Shown: positions 1 to 11,412 of the stretch, piece by piece
How positions within the stretch are numbered: the first letter of the stretch is position 1
Layout of the letters: each line of letters starts with the position of its first letter
Notes under the pieces: model-generated
What the model was told of the DNA's origin: nothing
The model's input: only the letters and a program-made list of their open reading frames with translations
Database searches by the model: none
Origin: Buddleja alternifolia
Lineage: Eukaryota; Streptophyta; Magnoliopsida; Lamiales; Scrophulariaceae
Length of the DNA: 64,000 bases
Assembly (NCBI GenBank): GCA_019426215.1
Contig: CM033405.1
Location: 2,891,001-2,955,000, forward strand
Reading direction: 5' to 3'
Program-made: the position numbers and the translations under genes

Positions 1-665
1 TATTGGCAGAACTTGGTAAGCTTTATGCTTTAGCAATTTTACCGTAATCTTTTATTGATAGCAATCCCCCTCCCTTATTGGGTAATTACCATGAACCCTG
101 AGGTTTTGCAAGTTACCAAGCCACCCTTAATCAAACCATGACAACTCGAAAATATGGGGCAAAATTTTAATCTGCTTTTAGTGAGAGGGGTGTTTCCTGA
201 GGAGGGTGAAATTATAATATGATACTGACACAGGAAGTTGTTGTAGTTTCTCTAAGTGTTTTTCGTAATTAGGGTTACGCAGGGTGTCTATGTAATTTAC
301 CCTTGATAATATTGCTTTTTAATAGTTTAATTTGAACTATAATCTATATCTGTATATAAAATTCTCTCTTTTTGTTGATGAATGATCAGAATGAGGACCG
401 TACGTTATGGAAACTGGGGACACTACCGGCTGGGCTTGTTACATTTTCCTCAACAACCAAATCATTGGACAAATCTTGGCATGTACTGGGGCTTGGGATC
501 AACCCAAGTATAAGTATGGAGGAAATTGATAAGGCTGCTGTAATCCATTTCAGCGGAGACATGAAGCCGTGGCTGGATATTGCAATGAACAATTATAAGC
601 ATCTCTGGACCAAGTATGTTGATAATGAAATGGAATTTGTGCAGATGTGCAATTTTGGCATGTAA
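1..665 (+). CDS. GAUT: Galacturonosyltransferase (GAUT, GT8 family), last two exons
   Basis: This is the 3' end of a Golgi glycosyltransferase gene for pectin (homogalacturonan) synthesis; the 5' part lies outside the window. Bases 1-15 read YWQNL and are followed by GTAAGC, a clear donor. The phase-0 intron (16-389) ends at an AG, and the last exon (390-665) continues NEDRTLWKLGTLPAGL, so the join restores a classic GAUT motif. The GT8 C-terminal signature HFSGDMKPW follows, where the His helps bind the metal in this family, and the protein ends VQMCNFGM. The ending resembles the GAUT8/GAUT9 branch from memory. The intron holds AT-rich sequence resembling the MITE at 29995-30247. Family assignment is firm; the member number is not. 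Confidence 0.93.
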
Positions 666-2024
666 ACAAGCACGACTAATGCGTTAGCAGTACCCAGAAG
701 GCAAGAAAACGCATGGGGGACAGAGCTATCCACACAAGGTAACTTTCTGAACGAATTGAATTGACACCAAGAATCGTCTTTTGTATACACGGAAACATAT
801 TCTTTGTATGAGAAATGCATAATTAGTTGGAAATCTGAGAAAGATATTCGTTGAATGTTAGTATTTCATTTTTGGTTTTGTTCGGATTATGGGAACGAGT
901 ATTTATCGACATGGACTCAGATATGGATTAACTGTAAACTCGTTATTTCTCATAGCATTTAAAATTCACTCTAGCCGCTTGGGGTATTTATCTTTTGAAA
1001 AAAAGAAGAAAAATTGGACACACCAGAAATAGGAGACAAAAATATATGATTCAACGATTTTGTTTATATATACTTTAGTTATCCGAAATTCAAGACAGTT
1101 GTATCATGTATATATTCAAGTGAAGTGAATCATTTTTTCAAAATTTGTAAAAAAAAAAAAAATTGCATTTTTTGAATATGAGAAATTATTCTTAAAAAAG
1201 TTTAGAATTTAAAACTCGAGGTAATGACAATTAGTGTTAAAGTCTTTATAGGCTCGTTAAATATAAATAATTGCAATTATTCTTACCTTAGACTAAAAGT
1301 GTCGAGATCTTCATATTAAAAACTATTAATCACTAATTTATGAGAAGATTTGTATGTGGTGTTGTATATTGGACCCAATCAATCATTTTCGAAGTAATTT
1401 GGTTGGGGCTTATCATTCTAATCCTGGCTCAAATTTCACATATCATTTTCGGGGAGTATTATGATGTATATGTTATCACCGTCCCACGTTGAATCGAGAC
1501 GTAAGATGTGAGAGACGTACAAGCTCTAAGCTCGGTCTTTCTAACAATGCAACGTTTTTCAGGACAAAATCATATGACTCCAATCAAAACAAACAATGTC
1601 TTCCATTATATGGTTTAGTTCTTAATCTCAAGTATGAGCTAGAATTTATGACAAAGAAAAAGAATGAACCCAACGACCAAATGGAAATTATGTAGGTTGT
1701 CCGCTTACGTGCTATGACGCAATGAGCAGGTGGCATGATATGGTACCAAATAATAAACAAATTGAAAGAAAAGGGCATGCCCACCAAACCCACGACCCAC
1801 CCCCAACCATCCACCATCAAATTCAATAACAAATATCACGGGTGAATTACTGAATTATACACACATCCGACGAAATTAGGATTTTATGTCCGGTGTGAAT
1901 AAAAAAAAAGAAAAAACTTGATATTTTTAAATTTGGACAAGGGCAAATTTTTGTTTTAAAAAGAATTTATAGGTTAAAAAAAATACTTTTTAAAAGTTGA
2001 GAGGGATAGTTGCCGGATCAGCCT
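666..2024. other. Intergenic, includes GAUT 3' UTR
   Basis: AT-rich spacer after the GAUT stop codon. The first 150-200 bases are presumably 3' UTR. Several A-rich runs occur (for example about 1150). Short open frames near 1489-1832 look like chance. I see no supported gene or complete transposon here. Confidence 0.5.
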
Positions 2025-2381
2025 TAGGGTGGTAAATGAGTCGGTTGGGGATGAGTCGAACAAGTTATAAAACTTGTTTGAATTATTGTTGAAGTCTCAA
2101 AATTTGTGTTAGAGCTTGATTTGATAATTAATCGAGTCGAACTCAAACAAAATTTGATCAAGCCGAACATGAGTCGACTCAAGTAGATTGATTTTTTTGC
2201 ATAAATTTTATCATTTTTTTAACTCGACTCAACTAATTGAATCGAGTTTAATTCGAGTTTTAGACATATAAAACATAAAAAAAGTTGTTCAAATTTAGTC
2301 TGATATATTAACGAATTGAACTCAAATTATCGAATGACATCAAGTTGAGTATCAAGTAATTTGATTCATCTTTCAGCCCTA
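2025..2381. mobile_element. Degenerate hAT-like MITE
   Basis: The ends are inverted: TTAGGGTGGTAAATGAGTC on the left, and on the opposite strand at the right TTAGGGCTGAAAGATGAATC. The inside is rich in GAGTCGA/TCGACTC repeats. The flanking 8-mers (atcagcct and accagcaa) match at only 5 of 8, so the duplication is weak. No coding capacity. The hAT assignment rests on end sequence and 8-bp spacing and is an inference. Confidence 0.45.
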
Positions 2382-2722
2382 ACCAGCAATCGGCCGCCTC
2401 TACTTCTCTCGCTTTAGTGTTAATTACATAAAACTTTCTGACCTTTGGTAAATTACAACAAGATCACTTTAAAAAGGGTTTATTTGTACAATCTATGAGG
2501 CGAAATGAAATAGTAAAAAAATTTAAACACACATAACTCAGGCGTATAATCAGAGAATTTTTAATAATTAATCATATATATATATTTAATGTTCTTCAAA
2601 TATCACTAATAAAAAAAGTTGGCCCATTTTGACCCGCTCAAAACTAGAAAAGGAAAAGACGTTCAAGATTTTTGTGCTGATTCTCGATCCAATTTACACC
2701 TTATTTTCTTCTCCAAATCACA

Positions 2723-2736
2723 CTATATATATAAAT
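2723..2736 (+). promoter_or_regulatory. TATA box of the 6PGD gene
   Basis: CTATATATATAAAT lies about 115 bases upstream of a clean donor at 2849 and is followed by a pyrimidine-rich leader typical of plant 5' UTRs. A start of transcription near 2755-2765 would give a first noncoding exon ending at 2848. No transcript data are available. Confidence 0.55.
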
Positions 2737-2848
2737 CACTAGTACACACTTCTCTTTCGTGTTCCCATATCTATTCTCCGCTGGGCATACTTTTGATTTC
2801 TCTCTTTGCAGGTGAATTCACCTAACTACTAGCTACTACCAGTTCAAG

Positions 2849-4545
2849 GTTTGCGCTCATTTCCTATTCTTTTGATTTTATTTTCTTTGAAGAAGAAAAT
2901 TGAATGAAATGGATTCGTTTACATGTTGTTGAAGTTCTTTGATTTGGGTTCGATTTGATTTGATTTGATTTTCTTTTATTTGGTTGTTAGATGATACATT
3001 TTGCTGGGGTTTTTATTTTTATTCTTTGTGATTGTTGATGTGGTGTAATTTTTATGTGTGATTTAGGTCGATTCTACGGATCGATTCGTTGGTCACTCCG
3101 TATTAGAACCAAAAGTACTCCAATTGCGATTATAGATTGCACTTGGATCAACCAAGCTGCCTACATATCTCTAATGATATCAAGTCTAACGTAGTTCCTA
3201 TGTTAAATATCCTTCCATTATCGTAGTTATGGTTTGTGCACGAGAGATACTCAAATTTATGTTATAGGATCGTATTGTTGAGTCTATAGTCCCAATAACG
3301 AATCAAAGACACGATGCTGGTTACAAAGTCTATTAATTACTTAGATTCCGGTCCGTGCTCTCAATAAATGCAGTATTTATAGTGTTTATATGTTGTACGA
3401 ATGGGAAGTTGACAGATGTGACGTCTTAATACAATGATGACACGTATACATCATGGACGGTCTGGATCATACATAGTCGGGTCGGGTCTTGGGTCATCCG
3501 ACCCGGATTAATAGAAACACACAGATCTAGTAGTGTTATGCAAATATGAGGCCTCTAGGGACCTTCAAATGAATATCATTACGATGGTATGAACATCCAT
3601 TTATATTTGTGATTCTACTTAATGAATAGAAGGTACGAGGCTACGAACGTCGACCCTATATTATGTATATCAATGTGATTCGTTGATAAAGGCGTAATTT
3701 TACTGATTTTCATTGAACTTAGTGGAATGTTTATTGTCATTGTGATATAACCTGAAGAAGGGATTAAAGTTTGGGACCTTTTTAGCTCTGTAGCAACACC
3801 ACTAATTACCGTTGGATAGATTTCATCCGATGGTAATGGATGCCCCGGGATTGTTGCACCTGGTTCATTTGATATTAATCCCGTTTACCAACATGTCAAA
3901 TTGATTTTCCTTGTTTAAGATGCATGGCTGATCAAGGATTTTAAGGGAATTTTAGAAATTTCGTCTTATTGCTTTATTTGAGATCTAATCAAATTAAGAA
4001 CAGAAATAGCTGATCAAGATCTTTAAGAATCAGGACTTGATAACAATTACTAACTTATAGGAGATCCAATCAAATTAAGTTTAGCTTCTGTGTCTCGCCT
4101 ATAGCAATGAAGATTGACCTAAATATGTGTATATAGCAGAGGCTGAGATCCTCGTACTAGAAGTTTTAAAGTTGTCAACAGAATGTCTATAGATTATGAA
4201 TCCTTGATTGTTATACTATGTGTAAAATGATACTCGTGTTGCTTTTATAATAAAATTAAGCAGAAAATAAGGAAAAATTCTTAAACCTTCATTTGTAAGG
4301 GGTTTCTCAGTTAATTTAAAGCGGATATGAGATTATGAAATGCGTTATACTTGGTATGACTTTCTCGACTGTTAGTTTATAAGAGAAGTTGAGATACTCT
4401 CTTTTTCTTGTTCTCCTTACTTTTGTAGAATGATGTTCACGCGCCTTATTGGCAAATACTTTGTTTCTTTGGATTAATTTATATCTATTTTTGCTAGATC
4501 GACCTGGAAATTTCTTTGAGACTGATCGAATTATATCTTTGGCAG
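2849..4545 (+). other. 5' UTR intron of the 6PGD gene
   Basis: The leader ends TTCAAG|GTTTGC at 2848/2849, and TTTGGCAG at 4545 is a good acceptor eight bases before the ATG at 4554. This gives an intron of about 1.7 kb inside the 5' UTR. An alternative acceptor (TTTTTGCTAG) ends at about 4498. The segment 3067-3545 is less AT-rich, has GGGTCGGGTC-type repeats and may be an old insertion, but I found no ends. Long leader introns can raise expression in plants; that role is inferred here. Confidence 0.6.
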
Positions 4546-4553
4546 GAGAAAGA

Positions 4554-6023
4554 ATGGCTGATCAATCCCCAAAACTGACCAGAATAGGCCTCGCTGGTCT
4601 TGCTGTTATGGGACAAAATCTTGCCCTCAACATTGCCGAGAAAGGCTTTCCCATATCTGTTTACAATCGGACAACATCTAAAGTTGATGAAACCGTTGAA
4701 AGGGCAAAAGTGGAAGGAAATCTTCCCGTGTTCGGCTTCCATGATCCCGAATTATTTGTTAAGTCTATCCAAAAACCCCGTGTCATTATCATGCTTGTCA
4801 AGGCCGGTGCTCCCGTTGATCAAACCATCAAAACACTCTCGGCTTACATGGAGAAAGGCGATTGTATAATTGATGGTGGAAATGAGTGGTATGAGAACAC
4901 AGAGAGTCGGGAGAAAGCTACTTCTGAATTAGGTCTTTTATACCTTGGCATGGGAGTTTCGGGCGGTGAAGAGGGTGCCCGAAACGGACCGTCTTTGATG
5001 CCCGGAGGGTCATTTGAAGCCTACAAATACATAGAAGATATACTTCTTAAGGTAGCCGCTCAAGTGCCCGATAGTGGTCCGTGCGTGACCTACATAGGAA
5101 AAGGCGGGTCGGGAAATTTTGTTAAGATGATCCATAACGGGATTGAATATGGTGACATGCAGCTAATTGCTGAGGCTTATGATGTTTTGAAATCCGTTGG
5201 GAAATTATCGAACGAGGAATTGAAAGACGTTTTCTCTGAGTGGAATAACGGGGAGCTTCAAAGTTTCTTAATTGAAATAACCGCAGATATTTTTGGAATT
5301 AAGGACGATAAGGGAGATGGGTATTTGGTTGACAAAGTGTTGGACAAAACCGGGATGAAGGGTACGGGTAAGTGGACCGTCCAACAAGCGGCCGAATTAT
5401 CAATAGCGGCCCCGACTATCGAATCTTCCCTGGATTCAAGATTCTTGAGTGGTTTAAAGGAGGAAAGGACCGAAGCTGCAAAAGTCTTCAAATCGGGTGG
5501 TTTTGGTGATATCTTGACCGATCAAACGGTTGATAAGAAAAAATTGATCGATGATGTTAGAAAAGCTCTATACGCATCTAAAATATGTAGTTACGCTCAA
5601 GGGATGAATTTGATACGCGCAAAAAGCATTGAAAAGGGATGGGATTTGAAGTTGGGAGAATTGGCGAGAATTTGGAAAGGCGGTTGTATTATTCGTGCTA
5701 TATTTCTTGACCGGATTAAGAAAGCGTATGATAGAAACCCCGAGCTTGCTAATCTTCTAGTGGATCCGGAATTTGCAAAGGAAATCATCGAGAGGCAATA
5801 TGCATGGAGACGGGTCGTTTGTCTTGCGATCAACTCCGGCATAAGTACCCCGGGTATGTCGGCTAGTCTTGCTTATTTTGACACTTACAGAAGGGAGAGA
5901 TTGCCTGCTAACTTGGTACAAGCTCAAAGAGACTATTTTGGTGCTCATACATATGAAAGGATCGATATACCGGGATCCTTTCATACGGAGTGGTTTAAAA
6001 TTGCTAAAAAGATAAATAATTGA
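4554..6023 (+). CDS. PGD: 6-phosphogluconate dehydrogenase, decarboxylating
   Basis: Converts 6-phosphogluconate and NADP+ to ribulose 5-phosphate, CO2 and NADPH in the oxidative pentose phosphate pathway. The product is 489 aa, the size of plant cytosolic enzymes, in one uninterrupted coding exon. The Rossmann motif GLAVMGQNLALN is at about residues 15-26, the substrate loop GVSGGEEGARNGPS at about 134-147, the catalytic Lys191 with HNGIEY (194-199), and the family signature DKTGMKGTGKW at 264-274. I chose the ATG at 4554 (MADQSPKL) over the upstream in-frame ATG at 4449, because the latter would lie within the leader intron and adds 35 non-homologous residues. The C-terminus KKINN is not an obvious peroxisomal signal and there is no transit peptide, so cytosol is most likely. 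Confidence 0.97.
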   Translation: MADQSPKLTRIGLAGLAVMGQNLALNIAEKGFPISVYNRTTSKVDETVERAKVEGNLPVFGFHDPELFVKSIQKPRVIIMLVKAGAPVDQTIKTLSAYMEKGDCIIDGGNEWYENTESREKATSELGLLYLGMGVSGGEEGARNGPSLMPGGSFEAYKYIEDILLKVAAQVPDSGPCVTYIGKGGSGNFVKMIHNGIEYGDMQLIAEAYDVLKSVGKLSNEELKDVFSEWNNGELQSFLIEITADIFGIKDDKGDGYLVDKVLDKTGMKGTGKWTVQQAAELSIAAPTIESSLDSRFLSGLKEERTEAAKVFKSGGFGDILTDQTVDKKKLIDDVRKALYASKICSYAQGMNLIRAKSIEKGWDLKLGELARIWKGGCIIRAIFLDRIKKAYDRNPELANLLVDPEFAKEIIERQYAWRRVVCLAINSGISTPGMSASLAYFDTYRRERLPANLVQAQRDYFGAHTYERIDIPGSFHTEWFKIAKKINN

Positions 6024-6324
6024 TATTTATGTGCCTATTTTTATGAATAATGCCGTCTTCGCGACGTTTCTTAGTGTTGGAGCAAGTACGATCGGAGACT
6101 TGTTTCGTTTATGCCTTTTTTGTTGTTGTAATTCCTTATGGAATTGTTGTGCATTTCATTTTTATTTGCTAATCTTATTTCATGATGTTTTATCATTATA
6201 AAATTTGATTAACGAGAGTTGAGTCTTCATTTGATTTTTGTATTGTTGTTTCTTTGGAGATATGAGGTTAGAGATAGCAATAGTATGAATATAAATAATC
6301 AAAAATAAAATTATATATATATAT
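6024..6324. other. 6PGD 3' flank
   Basis: T-rich 3' UTR and downstream sequence with likely poly(A) signals (AATAAT, AATAAA-like runs). It ends in a TA dinucleotide run that abuts the next transposon. No gene seen. Confidence 0.5.
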
Positions 6325-6752
6325 GGGGTAAATTACACTCAACCCCCTGTGATTCGACCTTATTATCACTTCACTTCACCTTCACTCCCTGTGATAAAAA
6401 AATTATCAACTTACCCTTGTGAATAAATTAAAGAAACAATTTACCTCCCTATGTGCTTCATTCGTGTGTCATGAGATTGGTTATAGAATTTTTATCAATT
6501 AAAGACTATTTTGCCCTTGAATTATTGACCATTGCATCTGATTTCCAAAATATCAATGGTCATGATTAATTTTTTATATTTTACTAAATTTGATTTATTA
6601 CAACTGTAGATATTTATATAGATCAACGGTTGATATTAAATTTCTTATTTTTATAATAAATATATATTTTTAAAATTATAAAAGATATTTAAAAATATAT
6701 ATATTAATAATATTTATATATATATATAAGTACGTATATAGATAGATATATA

Positions 6753-6798
<46 letters not shown>

Positions 6799-6926
6799 GT
6801 CACCACCGCTTCACTGCCGACGAACGGTCGCCGCTGCCACCGACGAACGGTCACCGCCTACCAGTCGCCACCTAAAGCACCATTGAAAGCCTATATATGC
6901 ACTAAATCTCTCTCTCACTCTCCAGT

Positions 6927-6937
6927 AAAAACCCTAA
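6927..6937 (+). promoter_or_regulatory. Telo-box in captured promoter
   Basis: AAAAACCCTAA lies between a TATATAT-like box near 6891 and the ATG at 7016. Telo-boxes mark promoters and leaders of many plant housekeeping genes. This supports the view that the element carries a real gene's 5' end. Confidence 0.5.
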
Positions 6938-7015
6938 CTCTGCTACATACAGTTCGATTTATTCTCAATTTCTTCAAATTTTTTCTGTTAGAGGTAGTGT
7001 AATTAATTTTAATTA

Positions 7016-7189
7016 ATGGAGAATAATAAGCAGAAGGAGCAAGATTTTTTGGTGGCATCGATTTCGCAGCTATCGATTTCCGGCAGTTCTTCGCTGCCGG
7101 CGGAGGCGCGATTCCGCTCCGAGTCTCTCCGATTCGATTCCGAGTCCGATTCTAATGACTCCGTTCGGTTTGATCTCCAAAACTGCCAG
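7016..7189 (+). pseudogene. Captured first exon of an unidentified plant gene
   Basis: A 58-codon open frame from ATG to TGCCAG|GTTTC at 7189/7190, a good donor in phase 0. The peptide starts MENNKQKEQDFLVASISQL and is serine-rich and acidic (SESLRFDSESDSNDS). It looks like the N-terminus of a larger protein. After the donor the sequence turns into TA/T-rich, intron-like DNA, and I see no convincing second exon before the right TIR at about 7605. I do not recognise the parent gene. Because it lies wholly between the TIRs it is probably a captured fragment; a small active host gene is less likely. Confidence 0.55.
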
Positions 7190-7710
7190 GTTTCAGAAAT
7201 ATTTATGTTTGTTTTTAATGTAATATATGTGTGTATATATATATATATTTATTTATATATATAATATATATTATTAGTATATATTTTAAAATATTTTTTT
7301 GTGATTATAAAATTTAAATTGGGGTGGGGAAGATGATTAGGATGATGGTGCATTCTGGTGGGGCTGATTTTGGGGATGAATTTTGGTTAGATAAGGAAAT
7401 GGTGTATTAGGATTAAGGATTTGGGGGAAAGGAATGAGTAGGGGAAGAATATGAAAATAAAAGAAAATAAAAAAAATATAATATAAAATAATAGAAACGA
7501 TATAAAAAATTAGAGTTAATATTAGTGTAAATATTTTCAATAGACAAGGTATTTTGGTTTTTATAGAATCTTTTAATGGCAAAAATATTCGAGGGAGGCT
7601 GTAAATATCTTTTTAGAAATGACAAGGGGGTTAATTGACAACTTTTTTATCACAGGGGTAGAATGATAATAAGGTCGATCACGGAGGATTGGGTGTAATT
7701 TATCCTATAT

Positions 7711-7711
7711 A

Positions 7712-7748
<37 letters not shown>

Positions 7749-7750
7749 AT
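7711..7750. repeat. (TG)n(AG)n microsatellite
   Basis: About ten TG units followed by about eight AG units, immediately outside the right end of the TIR element. Simple repeat, no other function visible. Confidence 0.85.
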
Positions 7751-8737
7751 AGTTTATATTCACTTGCGAACATGTTAAATTGGCTTATGAAGGGACATGC
7801 AAAGTTTAAGTAGGGCGTGACAATGTGACTTGAATATAATACTTTTAGTATTATCCTTAAAAGTACAAAAGAGAGAAAAGAAAGTCAACTCTTATCAAAT
7901 ATTATAACACAGAAAATCCCTTTTTTTAATTCGAGAGAGAGAACACTGAACAAACAAACTCGAATCGATAATTTTTAATCATGGGTCGTACAGATTATAT
8001 AAGACTCCAAATATTGTGTTTAATGTATTTTATGATGATTTTTATAGTTGTAAAATTTGATATTTTCTCGCTTGATTTTAATTGTTATCAAATTCGCCAT
8101 TTTTACATTTGATAATTCTCTCGTCATTTTTAAATTTGAGCGAAATATCTCTATAAACTCCAGATTTTAGAGTTTTGGTTGTCTCCCTACTAGTTACCCT
8201 ATATGCAGATCATATTCTTGTCTAGTTCAAATAAATCCTCCACATAGCAAGGATGCTTTGACGACTTAAAAGTAGGAGTTTCGTTCTATTACACCGCACT
8301 AAATGCGAAAAAATGACAGATCACACTTCAAATAACAATGACTCTCTACTCTCAGCGGACCGTCCATGACATTCAATGGGAGAAAATAATAATTAGTAGT
8401 GAAGATTATGACATTCAATGGGAAAAATTAATAATTAGTTGAGAAGAGTTGCCCATAGAATAAAAAAGAATACAACATGCAGTTTTCAACCAACTAATAA
8501 GTGTTACGATCAACTAACATAATGAGCTCTCAACTTTTAATATCTTAGGGCCCCAGTTTCGTCAATATAATTAGACTTTATCGGCTTTGCAAAATTGAGA
8601 TTGGACAACTGAGATTCTTTTAATAAACTTATCTTTTACAATTACCATTTCCTAAGCATTATAATAAACGATCGTATCATCGAACTATTTCCAAATTCAA
8701 GTAAATATAAAATAATTTTTTTTTCTAATACTAATTA

Positions 8738-8832
8738 TATGAAACCCAAAATATAATTTGGTGCAAGAATGTACAATAATATTCTATGAAACCCAAAATA
8801 TAATTTGGTGCAAGAATGTACAATAATATATT
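8738..8832. repeat. Tandem duplication, period 47
   Basis: The unit starting TATGAAACCCAAAATATAAT is present twice (8738 and 8785), with a shortened third start at 8851. The second segmental copy (about 27950-28010) has a single, partly similar unit, so the tandem is likely specific to copy 1. Confidence 0.8.
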
Positions 8833-9091
8833 TTTAATTTGTACCTATTATATGAAACCCAAAATATATATTTTTAATTTGTACTTATTATATTAAACTC
8901 AAAATAAGATTTTTATTTTATTAATACAATAATATTATAATTTTATTTTATTAATGTACGCTAAAGCTCTTGCTCTTTAATATTTCAAGATTTTGACACT
9001 CACTATAAAATGACTTACATCTTGTCCTATCTTTTCTTCTCTGAGGTTTCCTTATGTCATTGGACATTGTAAAAGCTTGTAGTACTCTCTG

Positions 9092-9122
<31 letters not shown>

Positions 9123-9454
9123 TATATTTCCTGGAATATGAGACGAATATGAGCCAAAAGAGGAGAATGATGAACACAGATGGTGCGGTTCCATTATAAA
9201 TTATAATATAATACAGTTACAAACAGTACCACCTTTACTCTCAGCCGTATGATTCCTTTAATCACGTCTAGATTCATGATACTTCCCTCTGATTACGTCT
9301 TCATTCAGTTCCTAGTCGCCGCCGCTCCTAGTATTTTTTTAATTATATTGCATAGAGATAATTACATGCACACTCTCTAATTTATTGTGTAACTATGGAA
9401 ATCCCTCTCATGTTTTGCAAATTACCAAAACACCCCTACTAGGGGGAAATTTTT

Positions 9455-9607
9455 ATGCTAGACCGAGACCATTGGATCAACAAGGGGGGAAGGGGATGGG
9501 GGGGGGGGGGGGTTAATTTACTAAATGACCCCCCCCCCCCCCCCCAAAAAAAAATTGGGGATCCAATGGCCAAAATTGAATCGAAATCAATGGTCTCGGT
9601 CCAGCAT
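9455..9607. mobile_element. Foldback MITE with G/C-run loop
   Basis: The arms ATGCTAGACCGAGACCATTG (9455-9474) and, inverted at 9588-9607, ATGCTGGACCGAGACCATTG match at 19 of 20. Between them a G run (about 9498-9512) faces a C run (about 9530-9545), so the whole segment could fold into one hairpin. No coding capacity. It is related in its arms to the element at 9728-9863. Run lengths may be inaccurate in the assembly. Confidence 0.6.
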
Positions 9608-9727
9608 AGAATGGCCCCCTGCCAGGGGTGAAATTGTAATATCTTATTGACACGGGGTGAAATTGTAATCTGACAAGAATAAAATTGTAATATTCTTTTA
9701 CTCACACATATTATTTAGGAAAAATCT

Positions 9728-9863
9728 ATGTTAGATCGAGTACAATAGTCCTAGTGTATATATCTCTCACACAGTAAGGTGAATTATTTACGGTCACTAC
9801 ATACTTGTGTGAGAAAGATAGACACAGAATTTACACTCGAACTATTGGACTCGATCTGACATA
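9728..9863. mobile_element. Foldback MITE, 23-bp arms
   Basis: The left arm TATGTTAGATCGAGTACAAT continues AGT; its inverted partner at 9841-9863 matches at 21 of 23. Total length 136 bp. A single related arm (TATGTCAAATCTAGTTCAAT) occurs near 13124. The segment is absent from the matching place in duplication copy 2, consistent with insertion after duplication. Confidence 0.6.
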
Positions 9864-10129
9864 AAATTAAACCATTATTTAGATCATTGCCTGGACAGCT
9901 AAATAGGGGTGTCATATTTAACCTTGAATGCTATTAATTAATTCTGCAGCAATAGTCCTTCGAACTCGGAAACATTCAACCTAAAGTAAATAGTAAGCTG
10001 GTCTTTCTTTTAGGTAACTCCTTAACCCTTCCCCTCTTACTAAGACTAAAAGCTCGAGAAGAGAAGATCTTCTGCTATGACATTTGAGGATATTAGTTCT
10101 TTCTTCCTCTTTACCGTATCTGTAACCTT

Positions 10130-10386
10130 CATTAGCAGTCGCGATATCGGTGATAATATCAACAGGTTTCGTTTTATATCCGTCGTCGCATATCGGGATA
10201 TTATTAGACGATATGAATTAAATGCGTATGCTAAAAAATTTCAAAAAAATTGTAAACTTATCGAAAATATAAAATACAAAACTTTCCACTAATTGGTATG
10301 TTGTAAAAGAAAATATTGCATTAAATATAAATAAATTTAAATATAATGTTGTTGTTGAACCTAAATTTATGATAGAAAAGAGTTCT

Positions 10387-10420
<34 letters not shown>

Positions 10421-10698
10421 AAACATCCATTAAATTATATTACAAAGCATATGTACAACAAATTAAATAAAAAATTTATTATTGGAAATAACATCAAGAT
10501 CCCGATAATATTATTTGATATTATCGCTGATCTTATCCCGATTCAGCCGATAATTTATTGTATCAGCAATATCATTCGATGTTATTGGTGATATATTAAC
10601 CTCGGATAACATTATATATCATTTAATATTATCTGATCAGCAAAGGCCGATCAGGATACATACTTGTCAATATTGCGAGACGATACTTTGAATTAAGA
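10130..10698. mobile_element. Decayed hAT-type MITE (GATATCGG family)
   Basis: Shares CGCGATATCGGTGATAATAT near the left end, the AT-rich middle including CATCCATTAAATTA, and GATACTTTGAA at the right end with the copies at 18575 and 20484. The left terminal bases are eroded and I find no target duplication. No protein is encoded; the 71-codon frame at 10077 is chance. Confidence 0.6.
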
Positions 10699-11340
10699 CT
10701 GCTAAAGGAGTTTATGGTAATTTATCAAAAGTGAAACGGTTTTGATTACACAATAAGTGAGAGATGTCAGATGCATGTAAGATTCTTCGTTTATTCCCCA
10801 ATTAAACCATGATTATAAATATCAAAGGACGAAAAAGGCAGATTTGTGACACCAAAAGCAATAAGTATTTCATTGATTTGTAGGAGGGGGAAATCATTGC
10901 TCTCCCAGGAATCAACTCTTCATTGTGGGTAAGGGACGTTTTCTTTTTTCTTTTCTTTTGTTTTTTAATCTTTCTTTCTTTTTTAGCTCGTCCAGATGGA
11001 TTTAGAATTTAGATGATGGATCGACAAATCGAGGGTCTTTGTTTACTTATAGAGCAGTTGAATTTATTAAATATTGTTATTAGTTGAGTTAAAGATTGGT
11101 TGTCGATTATTCGAGTTATTGATAAATTTGATATTCATTATATGTATAATATATAATGTAATCGATTCACTAAATTAAAAAATATATATAGTTAAATAGT
11201 TAATAGTTGGGGGTTGTGTGAAGGATTTTTTGCTCCATCTCAACACCTTATTCAGCTCATCTCGTCTCACTTTTCTCACATAAAATAGAGTTTTACATTT
11301 TACCATATATATATTGGTTTTAGCAATCCAGAGATAAATA

Positions 11341-11412
11341 CAATGGCTAATACGCCGAAGAGGTATGGGAGTTGGAGAGTTCGATTTCCAAGCGTTTGAT
11401 GATGTTTTACAA
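11341..11412 (-). pseudogene. GDU-like N-terminal scrap
   Basis: Read on the minus strand this shows ACATCATCAA, TGGAAATC and, in another frame, LPYLFGVLAI, the start of the GDU membrane segment. The GDU gene A has the same order (TWW-like W-K-S-P-L-P-Y-L-F-G). A one-base shift separates the W-K part from the LPYLFG part, and no VIMAG end is present. It is a relic of an older GDU copy; the same scrap is in duplication copy 2. Confidence 0.5.

Larger units (their letters stand above)
6325..7705. mobile_element. Pack-MULE-like TIR element with captured gene fragment
   Basis: The two ends form a terminal inverted repeat of about 100 bp. The left begins GGGGTAAATTACACTCAACC; the right, read on the opposite strand, begins GGATAAATTACACCCAATCC. 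Both continue with matching GTGAT..GACCTTATTATCA and CCTGTGATAAAAAA blocks. The element sits in a TA microsatellite, so a 9-bp duplication cannot be proven (tatatatat against tatatatgt). There is no transposase. Instead the middle holds a GC-richer stretch with promoter, leader and exon (6797-7189). This is the structure of a Pack-MULE; the superfamily is inferred from long TIRs. Confidence 0.7.

Noticed and set aside
4449..4553. N-terminal extension of 6PGD as a plastid transit peptide
   Set aside because: Lies within the probable leader intron, is hydrophobic and acidic rather than Ser/Arg-rich, and has an acceptor site just before the downstream ATG.
7016..7264. An 82-codon open frame as a complete host gene
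   Set aside because: The last 24 codons are TA-repeat readthrough after a good donor site, and the frame lies wholly between the inverted ends of a transposon. Reported as a captured exon.
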